From Mycobacterium numidiamassiliense (GTDB lineage Bacteria; Actinomycetota; Actinomycetes; Mycobacteriales; Mycobacteriaceae), in NCBI RefSeq assembly GCF_900157365.1, contig NZ_FUEZ01000004.1, forward strand, positions 2,405,066 through 2,469,065: a stretch of 64,000 bases of DNA. Reading direction: 5' to 3'. The notes under the pieces are model-generated. The model worked only from the letters and a program-made list of their open reading frames with translations, was not told the origin of the DNA and searched no databases. Both the position numbers and the translations under genes were made by a program. Below, piece after piece: positions 43,044 to 53,400 of this stretch (within the stretch, counting starts at the first letter, position 1; every line of letters begins with the position of its first letter).

Positions 43044-44349
43044 CAACGGATTCGATGCCAGCGACCCCATCGTCATCGTCGGCATGGCCTTGGAGGCGCC
43101 CGGCGGTATCGACACCGCCGACGGCTTCTGGGAGCTGTTGGCGCACGGCCGCGAGGCGCTGGGTCCGTTCCCCACCGATCGGGGTTGGGCGGTCGCGGAC
43201 CTGCTGGCCGGGTCGCGGCGCAGCGGCTTCAAAGAGATCCACGATAGTGGTGGATTCCTCAGCGGGGCAACCACATTCGACCCCGAATTTTTCGGTATCT
43301 CGCCCCGTGAGGCCATCGCGATGGACCCGCAGCAGCGGGTCGTGCTCCGCGTCTCCTGGCGTGCGGTGGAAAACAGCGGCATCAATCCCGACGATCTCGC
43401 CGGGCACGACGTGGGCTGCTTTGTCGGTGCGTCGGCCACCGGGTACGGGCCCGAGATGGCGGAGTTCTCCGGGCATAGCGGCCATCTGCTCGCCGGGACG
43501 GCGTTGAGCGTGATCTCCGGCCGCGTGGCCTACACACTGGGGCTGTCCGGCCCGGCGCTGACCCTCGACTGCTCGTGCGCCTCCGCCCTGGTGGCGTTTC
43601 ATGTCGCCGTGCGTGCGTTGCAGAATGGCGATTGCGAGCTGGCGCTGGCCGGTGGCGTCAACGTGCTCGGCTCTCCGGGCTTCTTCGTCGAGTTCTCCAA
43701 ACAGCACGCCCTCTCCGATGACGGTGTCTGCCGCCCCTACAGCGCGCACGCCAGCGGAACCGTGTGGGCCGAGGGCGCGGCGATGTTTGTGTTGCAACGC
43801 CGATCGGCAGCGCTGCGCGACGGCCGGCCGATCCTGGCCGAGGTCCGCGCCACCGCCGTCAACCAGGACGGGCGCAGCGCCGGTCTGTCCGCCCCCAGCG
43901 AGGAAGCCCAGATTCGGCTGTTCCGGCGGGCCATCAGCCACGCCGGGATCAAGCCCGGAGAAGTAGGCATGATCGAGGGACATGGCACCGGTACCCGGCT
44001 CGGTGATCGCACCGAACTACGTTCGCTGGCAAAGACATACGGGGAGGCCGAAGCCGGTTCCGGAGCGCTGCTGGGTTCGGTGAAATCCAACGTCGGCCAT
44101 TCGCTGGCCGCTTCCGGCGCGCTCGGGCTGGCCAAGGTGCTCGTCGCCGCCGAACACCGCGCCGTGCCGCCCACGTTGCACGCGGCCGAGCCCAGTACTG
44201 AAATCAATTGGGAAACTCAGGGTTTGCGGCTGGCGCAGACATTGACCCCGTGGCCTGCGGTTGCCGGGCAGCGCACCGCCGTGGCGTCGGCGTTCGGCAT
44301 CGCCGGTACCAATGCTCATCTCATTGTGTCCGTGCCCGAGGTCGCATAG
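43030..44349 (+). CDS. mbtC: stand-alone polyketide ketosynthase MbtC
   Basis: 439 residues, a modular-type KS without other domains. Active-site Cys in TLDCSCASALVAFH (about 176-189), His in EGHGTGTRLGD (about 316-326) and NVGHSLAASG (about 355-364). It should condense malonyl on MbtD's ACP with an acetyl starter to begin the beta-hydroxybutyrate unit. Start at ATG 43030 (or 43036) overlaps mbtT by 8-14 bases. Its stop overlaps the GTG of mbtD, so the split polyketide module is translationally coupled. Confidence 0.94.
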   Translation: MPMYDNGFDASDPIVIVGMALEAPGGIDTADGFWELLAHGREALGPFPTDRGWAVADLLAGSRRSGFKEIHDSGGFLSGATTFDPEFFGISPREAIAMDPQQRVVLRVSWRAVENSGINPDDLAGHDVGCFVGASATGYGPEMAEFSGHSGHLLAGTALSVISGRVAYTLGLSGPALTLDCSCASALVAFHVAVRALQNGDCELALAGGVNVLGSPGFFVEFSKQHALSDDGVCRPYSAHASGTVWAEGAAMFVLQRRSAALRDGRPILAEVRATAVNQDGRSAGLSAPSEEAQIRLFRRAISHAGIKPGEVGMIEGHGTGTRLGDRTELRSLAKTYGEAEAGSGALLGSVKSNVGHSLAASGALGLAKVLVAAEHRAVPPTLHAAEPSTEINWETQGLRLAQTLTPWPAVAGQRTAVASAFGIAGTNAHLIVSVPEVA

Positions 44350-47300
44350 TGCTGGATGACCCGCTGCCAGATGGCCGTGTTCCGGTGCTGCTCACCGCAC
44401 ACGACAAAGAACTGATCCGCCAGGAGGCGGCGGGCATTGTGGACTATCTCGATCGCGCCACCGAATCGGCGGATGTCGTCGGGGCGATCGCGTCGAGCTT
44501 GCTGCGGCTGCGCCGGGTCCGGCGCCACCGCGCCGTGGTGCGGGCCGCGGACCGCACCGAGCTCGTCGCGGCGCTGTCGGCGATCGCGCGCGGCGAAGAT
44601 CACGATCTGGTTGCCCGGGCGACGAAGACCGCGGCCCCGCGTATCGCGTTCGTGTTCCCGGGCCAGGGCAACCAATGGCGCGCGATGGGAGCGGACGCCT
44701 ACCGGCGACTGACGGCCTACCGGGAGACCGCTGACCACTGCGCCGAAGCCTTCCTCGCCGCCGAATTACCCTCTCCGCTGCCCTATCTCGTGGGCGGGCT
44801 GGACCGGGACTGGTCACGGACCGAGATTCAGGGGGCGCAGTTCACGCACGCGGTCGGCCTGGCCGCGGTCTGGCGGTGCTACGGCGTGGTGCCACAGATG
44901 ACCGTCGGGCACAGCCTCGGTGAGGTCGCCGCGGCCCATGTCGCCGGGACGGTATCGCTGCCGGACGCGGTCGCATTGGTGGCCGCGCGCGCGAGCGTCG
45001 TCGACCGGTTGACCGGCCGCTACGCGATGGCGGTCCTGGGCGTCGGCGCACCGGAGACGGAGTCAGTGCTGGCCGACACGGCGGGCTGGCTGGAAGTCTC
45101 GGCGGTCAACGGGCCGTCGTCGACCGTGGTCTCCGGTGATCGCGACGCTGTGGATGCCGCGGTGCGACTGGCGGGACAACGAGGCATCTTCACCCACCAA
45201 CTGTTCGTGGACTACCCGGGCCACACCAGTGCGCTACGGCCGTTGCGCAACAACATGATTGAGCAGATGCCCGAGTCGGCCTTCCGGGAGGCGCCGGTGA
45301 GCTTCATCGGATCCACCTTTGGCGCCGACGTCGGCAGCGACACCGACTTCTCCGACTATTGGTGCGAAAATCTCTGCGGCACCGTCCGATTCGATCGGGC
45401 CGTGCACTTCGCCCAGAAATCCGGGGCCGACGTCTTCGTGGAGATGTCCGCACACCCGTCGCTGCTGTACCCGCTGGCCGACATCACCGACGACGAGTCG
45501 ACCGTGATCGTGGGCTCCGGTCAACGGGACAGATCCATCACCGAGTCGCTGTCGGCCAGCCTCGCCGCGGTGGCGGCCACTGATCCCGGCTGCCAGTGGG
45601 CCAACGCGATCCCGGGCGGAGTCCAGCCGCCGCTGCGGAAATTCCCGAACGCACCCATGCGGGCACTGCACCTGTGGGCGGCACCGGAACCGTTGGCCGA
45701 CACCGACCCGACGCCCGCGCTGACCGTCGCCGTCGAGGATTGGCAGCAGGCCGCGGCACCGACCACGGAGCCTGCAACTGGTTGTGCCATCGGCATTTTC
45801 GGTGAACCGGAAGACAACGCATTGACGCAACGGCTGATCGACACGATCGTGGCACGCGGCGGCTGCCGGGTGGTGCCGCCGAACGAGGCGGAGATCGTCG
45901 CGGTGATCGCTCCCGGGCTCGACCACCCGGACGCCGCGGCCGCAATCGAACAGATCGCCGGCCGGCCCGACGCGGGCCTGCCCGATTACGCCGCGATCGT
46001 CGGCCCGCGATGCCGCGCCGTCTGGCTGCTCACCGCCGGTGCCGAACAGGTCGGTGCGGACGAGTCGACCGTCTCTCCCGCACAGGCGGCGCTGGCCGCG
46101 ATGCATCGCAGCGCCGGCTTCGAATTCCCGGACCAGGCGTTCGGACACCTCGACCTTCCGCACCGCGACGCCGATGCCCCGACGGCGCTGGCGGCGGTCG
46201 ACGTCCTGCTGGGCGAGGCTGCCGAGGTCGCGCTGCGGGGAGTCGAACCGCCGCGGCACTACGTTCGAACCTTCCGCGGCAGCCGCGAATCGGCGACCAG
46301 GCGACCCGTGGAGGCCGCCGCGCTGGACCATGTGGTGATCACCGGCGGCAGCGGGGCCATCGGCCTGCAGTACGCCCGCTACTGCATCGAACACGGGGCG
46401 CGGACGGTCACCCTGTTGAGCCGCAACGGAGTTGAGGCCGCCGCGCTGGCGCGGCTCGCGGAAAACTATGACGTGCGGGTGCAGGCTCCATGCTGCGACA
46501 TCACCGATGCGGTCGCGGTATCCGCCGTCGCGGCCGACTACGCCGGTTCCGGCGCGTCGTTGCTGATCCACACCGCCGGTATCGCCAGGGCCCGCCGCCG
46601 TGCCGATCTGACCGGTGCGGACGTCGCTGAGGTGTGTGCCGCGAAGGTCCAGGGCCTGGCGCTGATGGCCGACCTGTGGCCGCTGCGCCCGGACTGCCGA
46701 ATTCTGGCCTGCTCGTCGGTGTTCGGCGTGTGGGGTGGCTACAGCCACGCGGCGTACGCGGCGTCGAATCGGATGCTCGACGTGTTGGCCGCCCAGTTGC
46801 GGCGCAGCGGCCGCGACTGCCTGGCGATTCGCTGGGGATTGTGGAAAAGCGCCGGAGTGGTTGCGGGCAACGAGATCACCCGCACCGAGCGCTCCGGTTT
46901 GGTCGCGATGGACCCGCAGCCGGCGATCGAAGCCGGCCTGTACGGTTACGGCGCCGACCCGCTGATCTTCGACGCGGACTTCGACCGGCTCGGGGTGTTC
47001 TTCGAAAGCCAGGGAATACCAATCCCGTTCAGTGCGCCGGACGCCTACGGCCGGGGAGCCGGCAGCGACAACGGATCCGCGGCGATGCCGTTGGCCGATG
47101 TGGTGCGCGCCGAACTGGCCGCGACGCTGCACGTGGGCGATTCGGCGTCGATAGACGCGAGCGCGTCGCTGATCGACCTTGGGGTGGACTCGCTGCTCGC
47201 GCTCGACCTGCGCAAGCGGCTTCGCCGGGCGGTGGGCAGCTCGGTTCCGGTGGCGCGCATGCTCGGCGGCATCACCGTGCACGAATTGATCGACGCGCTG

Positions 47301-47420
47301 CGCCTCGGCTCAACCGGCTCAAACGGCGGGCCGTCGGCACCCCCGACGCTTGTGCGCACCAACACTCCCAACGGGGAGCAACGCTCAAAGCTCGCAATGC
47401 TGGAAAGGTTGGAGTCCTAG
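44349..47420 (+). CDS. mbtD: polyketide synthase MbtD (AT-KR-ACP)
   Basis: 1023 residues. Acyltransferase (about 95-395; FPGQGNQWRAMG near 99-110 and active-site Ser in VGHSLGEVAA near 188), a linker region (about 430-640), ketoreductase (about 655-850; GGSGAIGLQYARYC then the SSVFGVWGGYSHAAYAASNR catalytic region) and acyl carrier (about 915-985; LGVDSLLALDL). With MbtC it completes a KS/AT-KR-ACP module that makes the 3-hydroxybutyrate-type unit. GTG at 44349 overlaps the mbtC TAG; a longer frame from 44208 lies inside mbtC and is rejected. Confidence 0.94.
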   Translation: MLDDPLPDGRVPVLLTAHDKELIRQEAAGIVDYLDRATESADVVGAIASSLLRLRRVRRHRAVVRAADRTELVAALSAIARGEDHDLVARATKTAAPRIAFVFPGQGNQWRAMGADAYRRLTAYRETADHCAEAFLAAELPSPLPYLVGGLDRDWSRTEIQGAQFTHAVGLAAVWRCYGVVPQMTVGHSLGEVAAAHVAGTVSLPDAVALVAARASVVDRLTGRYAMAVLGVGAPETESVLADTAGWLEVSAVNGPSSTVVSGDRDAVDAAVRLAGQRGIFTHQLFVDYPGHTSALRPLRNNMIEQMPESAFREAPVSFIGSTFGADVGSDTDFSDYWCENLCGTVRFDRAVHFAQKSGADVFVEMSAHPSLLYPLADITDDESTVIVGSGQRDRSITESLSASLAAVAATDPGCQWANAIPGGVQPPLRKFPNAPMRALHLWAAPEPLADTDPTPALTVAVEDWQQAAAPTTEPATGCAIGIFGEPEDNALTQRLIDTIVARGGCRVVPPNEAEIVAVIAPGLDHPDAAAAIEQIAGRPDAGLPDYAAIVGPRCRAVWLLTAGAEQVGADESTVSPAQAALAAMHRSAGFEFPDQAFGHLDLPHRDADAPTALAAVDVLLGEAAEVALRGVEPPRHYVRTFRGSRESATRRPVEAAALDHVVITGGSGAIGLQYARYCIEHGARTVTLLSRNGVEAAALARLAENYDVRVQAPCCDITDAVAVSAVAADYAGSGASLLIHTAGIARARRRADLTGADVAEVCAAKVQGLALMADLWPLRPDCRILACSSVFGVWGGYSHAAYAASNRMLDVLAAQLRRSGRDCLAIRWGLWKSAGVVAGNEITRTERSGLVAMDPQPAIEAGLYGYGADPLIFDADFDRLGVFFESQGIPIPFSAPDAYGRGAGSDNGSAAMPLADVVRAELAATLHVGDSASIDASASLIDLGVDSLLALDLRKRLRRAVGSSVPVARMLGGITVHELIDALRLGSTGSNGGPSAPPTLVRTNTPNGEQRSKLAMLERLES

Positions 47421-47421
47421 C

Positions 47422-50400
47422 GTGACTGAAATCAGCGGTGCCGGCGCCAGGCTCGACGAACAGCGGCTGGAATTATTGCGCCGCAAGATCGCCGAACGCG
47501 GGCTGGCCAGGCCCGCGGGCGGGTCGGCCGTCGCGACCCTCGACGGGCCGCGCGTCTCTGCCGGTCAGCACCGGATGTGGTTCGTGCAGTCGGTCGACCC
47601 TGACGGCGCGCTGCTCAACATCTGTGTGTCCTATCGCATCACGGGCGCGGTCGATGTCGTGCGGCTGCGCGAGGCCGTCGACGCGGTGGCCGCGCGGCAT
47701 GCCGTACTGCACACAACGTTTGACGTCGATGACGAGGGCGACCCCCGGCCGGTGGTTCGCGCGGAGCTGCGTCCGCACTGGGCCGAACACGACCTGTCCG
47801 AGTTGACCGATCAGTCGCGGCGGCTGCGGCTGGATGTGTTGGCGCAGCGCGACTTTGGTAGGCCATTCGACCTGGCCAAGGATTCGCCGCTGCGGGTCAC
47901 CGCCGCGCGCCTGTCCGCCGACGAGGTGATGTTGCTGATCACCGCCCACCACATCGCCTGGGACGACGGTTCGTGGGCGCCGTTCTTCGCCGACCTGACG
48001 CGCGCATACGCCGACCCGGAGGATTTCGCCGCCGCACCCACGGTGCCGGCTCCCGTCGCGGACTCCGACGAGGCCGCACGGCGGGACGCGGACCTGGAGT
48101 TCTGGCGGCCGCTGATCACGGACCTCCCTGAACCACTTGAACTTCCGGGTCCGAACGGTTCGGTGGTGCCGAGTACGTGGCGCGCGCAGCGGGCGACGGC
48201 GCAGCTGCCGGCGTCCACGGTCGATCGGGCGGCCGCGCTGGCCCGGGAAATGGGCGCCACCCCGTACATGGTCCTGATGGCCGCCTTCGGCGCATTGGTC
48301 CACCGCTACACCGGATCGACCGACTTCCTGATCGCGGCCCCGGTGCTGAATCGCGGCGTGGGCACCGAGGACGCCATCGGTTACCACGGCAACACCGTGG
48401 TGATTCGGCTGCGGCCGCAGTCGCACCAGACATTCCGGGACCTGCTGACCCAGACCCGGGATAGCGCGGTGGGCGCTTTCGCGCATTCGCGCGCCGACCT
48501 GGACTGGCTGGTGCGCGAGTCCAATCCCGATCGCCGGCATGGCGCGGACCGGATGACCCGGGTGAGTTTCGGCCAGCGAGACGCCGACGGCGCCGGCTTC
48601 TGCCCGCCCGGAGTGCGCTGCGAGCGCGGCGAATTGCGCGGCCACTTCAACCAGCTGCCCCTGAGTTTCATGGTTGAACTGACCCGGTCGCCCCACGGCA
48701 TCAGCGGCGGGCTGGTCGAGGCCGAGTATCTGGTCGAGGTTCTCGATCGTGAGCTGGTCAAGCAGCTGCTACGCCACTATGCGGTCCTGCTGGACAGCGC
48801 GCTCGCCAACCCGGACGCGGCGCTGTCGGCGTGTGCGCTGATGGACGACGACGACGCCGAATGGCTGCGCGGGATGTCGACGGGTGAAGAGTTCACCACC
48901 GAGGCCGCCACGCTGCCTGCCCTGGTCAAGCGGCGCGCGGCGCTGTCACCCGATGCCGTCGCCGTCGTCTACGAGGGCCGCGAGTACACCTATCGCGAGA
49001 TCGATGAAGAGTCGAATCGGGTGATGCACTGGCTCATCGAGCAAGGCATCGGTACCGAGGACCGGGTCGCGGTTCTGCTGGACAAGTCGCCGGAACTCGT
49101 CATCACGGGGCTGGGCATCCTGAAAGCGGGCGCGGTCTACCTGCCGGTGGATCCGACCTACCCGGAGGACCGGGTGACCTTCATTCTCGAGGACGCCGAC
49201 GCCAAACTGGTGCTGCGCGAACCGATTTCCTCCCTTAAGGACTATCCGGTAAACGAGCCCGCGGCGTTGATTCGTCCCCTGGGCCCGCAGAACACCGCCT
49301 ACCTGATCTACACGTCCGGTTCGACCGGACTGCCCAAGGGTGTTCCGGTGTCCCACGCGCCGATCGCCGAGTATTTCGTCTGGTTCGGCGACGAATACAA
49401 GGTCGACGAGACCGACCGGCTGCTGCAGGTCGCCTCGCCCAGCTTCGACGTATCCATGGGCGAGATCTTCGGCACCTTGATTTGTGGTGCGCGACTGGTG
49501 ATTCCGCGGCCCGACGGACTGCGCGATATCGGCTATCTGACCGAACTGCTGCGCCGCGAAGGCATCACCTCGATGCATTTCGTGCCGTCGCTGCTGGGGC
49601 TGTTTCTGTCCCTGCCGGGCGTCAAGCAGTGGCGCACCCTGCGCCGTGTCCCCATCGGCGGTGAGGCGCTGCCCGGCGAGATCGCCGACAAGTTCCACGC
49701 CACGTTCGATGCGCTGCTCTACAACTTCTACGGACCTACCGAGACCGTGGTCAACTGCACCAGTTATCCGGTGCAGGGCGCTCAGGGCGCCCGGGTGGTG
49801 CCGATCGGTCGGCCCAAGATCAACACGCAGGTCTATCTGCTCGACGATGCGCTGCAGCCGGTCCCGGTGGGGGTCATCGGCGAAATCTACGTCGGTGGAA
49901 CACATGTCGCGCACGGATATCACCGCAGGCCGGGATTGACGGCCGAACGTTTCGTCGCCGACCCGTTCACCCCCGGCGCGCGGCTGTACCGGTCGGGCGA
50001 CCTGGCTCGTCGCAACGCCGAGGGTGACATCGAGTTCGTCGGCCGCGCCGACGAGCAGGTGAAGATCCGCGGCTTCCGCATCGAACTGGGCGAAATCGCC
50101 GCCGCCATCTCGGTCGACCCCAGCGTCGGACAGGCGGTCGTGCTGGCCGTCGACCTGCCCGGCTTGGGCAAGAGTCTGGTGGGCTACGTGACCCCGGCCG
50201 ACGGCGGCAGCACGGAAACCATTGAGGTCGAGCGCATCCGCGCCCGGGTGGCCGCGGCGCTGCCCGACTACATGACGCCGGCCGCCTACGTGGTGCTCGA
50301 CGAGATTCCGATCACGGCGCACGGCAAGATCGACCGCGCCGCGCTGCCCGAGCCTGAGATCGCGGCCGGCGCGGAATACCGGGACCCGACGACGCCCACC

Positions 50401-53400
50401 GAACGCCGCATCGCCGCACTGTTTTCCGGGCTGCTCGGTCATGACAGGGTCGGTGTCGACGACTCGTTCTTCGACCTGGGCGGCCACTCGCTGGTGGCGA
50501 CCAAACTGGTCGCCGCGATCCGCTCGGATTGCGGGGTCGAGGTCGGCATCCGGGACATCTTCGAACTCGGCACGGTCGCCCTGCTGGCCGAGCGGGTCGA
50601 CCAACTGCGGTCGGGGGAGCTCGCGCCGTCGCGGCCCAAACTGATCGCCACCGCCCACGACGAGCCGCTGCCGCTGTCGTCGTCGCAGCTGCGCAGCTGG
50701 TTCGCGTACCGCGTCGAGGGGCCCAGCTGGGTCAACAACATTCCGTTCGCCGCGAAGTTGAGCGGGCCATGGGACGTCGACGCCTTGATCGCGGCCGCCG
50801 GCGACGTCGTTGCGCGCCATGAGATCCTGCGCACCAGCTACGTCGAGATCGACGGGGTGCCCTATCAAGTGGTCAACCCGGCGGGTGAGCTCACGGTCCG
50901 CCGCGAGGCGTGGGACGGCGCCCACAGCGACAGCGAGACCTGGCTCAAGGAGCGGCTCGACGCCGAGCGCCGGTACTGCTTCGAGCTGGACAGCGAGGGG
51001 CCGATCCGCGTCGCGGTGTTCGACACCGGCGCCGAGCATGCCTTGTCGCTGGTGGTCCATCACATCGCCTCGGACCACTGGTCGGCGGGGGTGTTGTTCG
51101 CCGACGTCATCGCCGCCTACCGGGCCCGGCGCGCCGGGGAGGCGCCGTCGTGGGCGCCGCTTCGCGTGCAGTACGCCGACTACGCGGCGTGGCAGGGGGC
51201 GTTTCTGGGCGACAGCGGCGGTCAGGAGTCCGCCGTTGCCACCGAGCAGCGGGAGTACTGGACGTCTCAGCTCGCCGGGCTGGCCGAGGACACGGGGTTG
51301 CGTCCCGACTTTCCACGTCAGCCGGTGCCGAGCGGCGAAGGTGAATCCGTCGACTTCCGTATCGATGCGGCCACGCGCACCAAACTCGCCGAGCTGTGCC
51401 GCGAGTTGGGCATCACCGAGTTCATGCTGCTGCAGGCGGCCGTCGCGGTGGTTCTGCACAAAGCCGGTGGCGGCGTGGACATTCCGTTGGGCACACCCGT
51501 CGCCGGTCGCACCGAGGCCGAATTAGAGCAACTGATCGGCTTTTTCGTCAACATTCTGGTGTTGCGCAACGACCTGTCCGGCAACCCGACGCTGCGCGAC
51601 GTGCTGAGCCGGGCAAGGGAGACGGCGCTGGCCGCGTACGCCCATCAGGATCTGCCGTTCGACCGGGTGGTCGACAGCGTCAGCCCGGTGCGGTCGCTGT
51701 CGCGCAACCCGCTGTTCCAGGTCGTCGTGCACGTGCGTGACCACCTGCCCGCCACCCGGGTGATCGACGCTGCGCCCGAGGCCGGCGGCCAGGACACGGT
51801 ATGCACCTCGCTGGACCCCACCTTCGACATGGCGCATGCCGATCTGTCCGTCAACTTCTTCGGGACCGACGGGTCGGATGACACCGGGTACAACTGCGCG
51901 GTCATCTTCCGCACCGAGCTGTACCGCCGGGCCACCATCGAGCGACTGGCCGGCTGGCTGACTCGCATCGTCACCGAGTTTGCCGACAACGTCGACCAGA
52001 CTTTGCGAGACGTCCGGCTGATCGACACCGACCAACAACGCCGCCTGGTGGCGGACTGGAGCCGCGGCGCAGCGGCGCCGCACGACCGGCCGTGCACCAT
52101 TCCGGAAGTACTGGCGCCCAGCCGAGGCTGGGGGGCCGACCGGATCGCGGTGCGCTGCGGCGACGAGGAGATCGATTACCCCGCGCTGCATCGCCGTTCG
52201 GACAACCTGGCGGCGTTGCTGGTCCGCCACGGCGTCGGGCCGGGATCGCTGGTCGGTTTGTCGATGCGGCGCAGCATCGACCTGGTGGTGGCGCTGGTCG
52301 CCATCGTGAAGGCCGGCGGCGGGTACTTCCCGATCGATCCCGGTTATCCGCTCGCGCGCAAGGAATTCATGCTCGACGACGTCGTGCCGCCGGTCGTGCT
52401 GGCCACCGTCGAAGCACTCGACACCATGCCGGAAGTGCTTGGGGTTGCTGTGCTTTCACTGGACGACCCGCGGGTGCGTGCGGCGGTGGAGAACTCCGAT
52501 GCGGACCCACTGGAGCTGCCGCTGCCGGACCCCGACGATCCGATGTATCTGGTGTTCACCTCCGGATCCACCGGCAAGCCTAAAGGCGCGGTGGGCACCC
52601 ATCGGTCCATGTCGGCCCGGCTGGACTGGCAGCTGCGGCACTACCGGCCGCGGGCCCGCGACATTCGACTGGCGCAGGCCTCGATCACCTTCCTCGAGGG
52701 GGGTATGGAGATGCTGGCCGGCCTGGCGGCCGGTGCGACCATGATCCTCGCCGACGACACCGAGCTGCGCGACCCGGAAGCGCTTGTGGCACTGATGAAC
52801 CGGCATTCCGTTGCGCAGGTGACTGCGGTGCCGAGTTTGGTCTCGGCGCTGGTCGACACCGAGGCCGGCGCGGTGCGATCGCTGTCGCGGCTGGTGTGCG
52901 GCGGGGAACCGGTCAGCACGTCGCTGCTGCAGCGGCTGGTGGCCGCATGTGCCGATGGTGACACCGAGCTGCTCAACAACATCGGGTCCACCGAGACCTC
53001 GGGCGCGGTATCCCGTGGGCGGCTGCGTCTACCCAATCCGCTTGTCGGCAAGCCGCTTCCGGGAGCGGAAGCCTATCTGCTCGATGATGGGCTGCGCCCG
53101 GTGCCGGTCGGCGTGGTCGGCGAGCTGTACTACGCGGGCGACCAGCTCGCCCGCGGCTACTGGAAGCGGCCCAGCCTCACCGCGTCCCGGTTCGTGGCGA
53201 ATCCCTTTGCCGCCGAGCCGGGTTCGCGTTTGTATCGCAGCGGCGACTTGGCCCGCTGGACCGAGGACGGCCAACTGGAGTTCGTCGGCCGCGCGGACCA
53301 CCAGGTCCAGGTGCGCGGCTTTCGGGTCGAGCTGGCCGAGGTAGAGGCCGCACTGGCCGCGGCCGACGGTGTTGCCGCCGCGGCGGCCCGCACCTGGGAC

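Noticed and set aside
44208..44348. N-terminal extension of mbtD inside mbtC
   Set aside because: It overlaps the conserved C-terminus of the ketosynthase and reads as low-complexity Arg/Gly; the GTG at 44349 overlapping the mbtC stop fits the operon's coupling style.
48946..51459. 837-codon minus-strand frame across mbtE
   Set aside because: Antisense shadow of MbtE modules with His/Arg/Gly-rich composition and no family motif.
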